Shown here piece after piece: positions 5,267 to 5,433 of a stretch of DNA of 5,433 nt. Made by a program: the position numbers and the translations under genes. Within the stretch, counting starts at the first letter, position 1, and the number at the start of each line of letters is the position of its first letter. The notes below the pieces were generated by a model, which saw nothing but the letters and a program-made list of their open reading frames with translations, was not told the origin of the DNA and did not search any database. Source of the DNA: Methylococcaceae bacterium UBA7658 (GTDB taxonomy: Bacteria > Pseudomonadota > Gammaproteobacteria > Methylococcales > Methylomonadaceae); contig DLHW01000056.1 in the NCBI GenBank assembly GCA_002483425.1, forward strand, positions 1-5,433, in the 5' to 3' direction.

Positions 5267-5378
5267 CCCAATGATCCGTTCAAACGTGGTTCAACGACTG
5301 CGCTAGGGGAATCTACGATACTATTTCATAGCAATAACGGGATTGTCTAAGCAACGGATAATAACCATGCGATGGCAA
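5267..5378 (+). repeat. Tail repeat, copy C (short, decayed)
   Basis: From CCCAAT at 5267 the sequence follows the protease tail: TTCAAACGTGGTTCAACGAC at 5279-5298 is identical to copy A. It encodes N-D-P-F-K-R-G-S-T-T-A-L in place of N-N-T-F-K-R-G-S-T-T-A-L. It then loses one base near 5307-5311 and carries TAG where the protease has the TAC tyrosine codon (C at 5331 region reads CATAGCAATAA). Similarity continues past the ancestral stop (TAATAACCAT, ATGGCAA). It keeps only the last ~20 codons and is not a gene. It follows M2 as copy B follows M1, making a third array position. Confidence 0.8.
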
Positions 5379-5433
5379 TGCTGAATCCACACTCACTCGG
5401 GTTGTTTTTGAGTTCTGATATCGCGTATGAATC
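5379..5433 (+). other. Right-edge segment after tail copy C
   Basis: There is no open gene here. It contains TATCGCGT at 5419-5426, which also occurs at 4864-4871 in the stretch between tail copy B and the M2 start. Placed after copy C, this hints that a further membrane-protein gene may begin just beyond the window. Confidence 0.35.

Noticed and set aside
3739..5378. CRISPR array or insertion sequence as the source of the repeats
   Set aside because: The repeats are long, coding-derived and unequal, with no short regular repeats and spacers, no transposase and no terminal inverted repeats.

Overview
The window looks like chromosomal DNA of a gammaproteobacterium. The main support is an iscR-iscS-iscA cluster whose IscR and IscA keep the Escherichia coli cysteine numbering, with a type-1-like IscR operator in front of it. 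A methanotroph-like lineage is possible, but the sequence does not prove it. Base composition is middling in the isc genes and AT-richer in the right half.

Left third (77-2078, minus strand): iscR, iscS and iscA read leftwards from one clear promoter (-35 at 2063-2068, -10 at 2041-2046), packed with a 20-nt overlap and a 7-nt gap. IscR should sense Fe-S status and repress its own promoter, IscS should supply sulfur from cysteine, and IscA should carry iron or clusters to target proteins. There is no iscU between iscS and iscA, and IscS lacks the C-terminal tail that docks IscU in E. coli.

Middle (2079-2736): a long stretch without a convincing gene, AT-rich at its right end, finishing in a plus-strand promoter.

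Right half (2737-5433, plus strand): a secreted astacin-like metzincin protease with an intact zinc site is followed by a small three-helix membrane protein. Next come a detached copy of the protease's last ~80 codons, a second diverged membrane protein, and a third, shorter and more damaged copy of the protease tail. The order is therefore protease - M1 - tail' - M2 - tail'' and possibly continues past the window. The detached tail copy is about 95% identical to the protease over 210 ungapped bases, with 8 of 11 differences silent, while M1 and M2 share only about 45% of residues. This contrast is the most interesting signal here. It fits decayed tandem protease/membrane-protein pairs, or a cassette array in which a conserved tail alternates with variable membrane partners, as orphan modules and immunity genes do in polymorphic toxin loci. 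The role of the membrane proteins is unknown.
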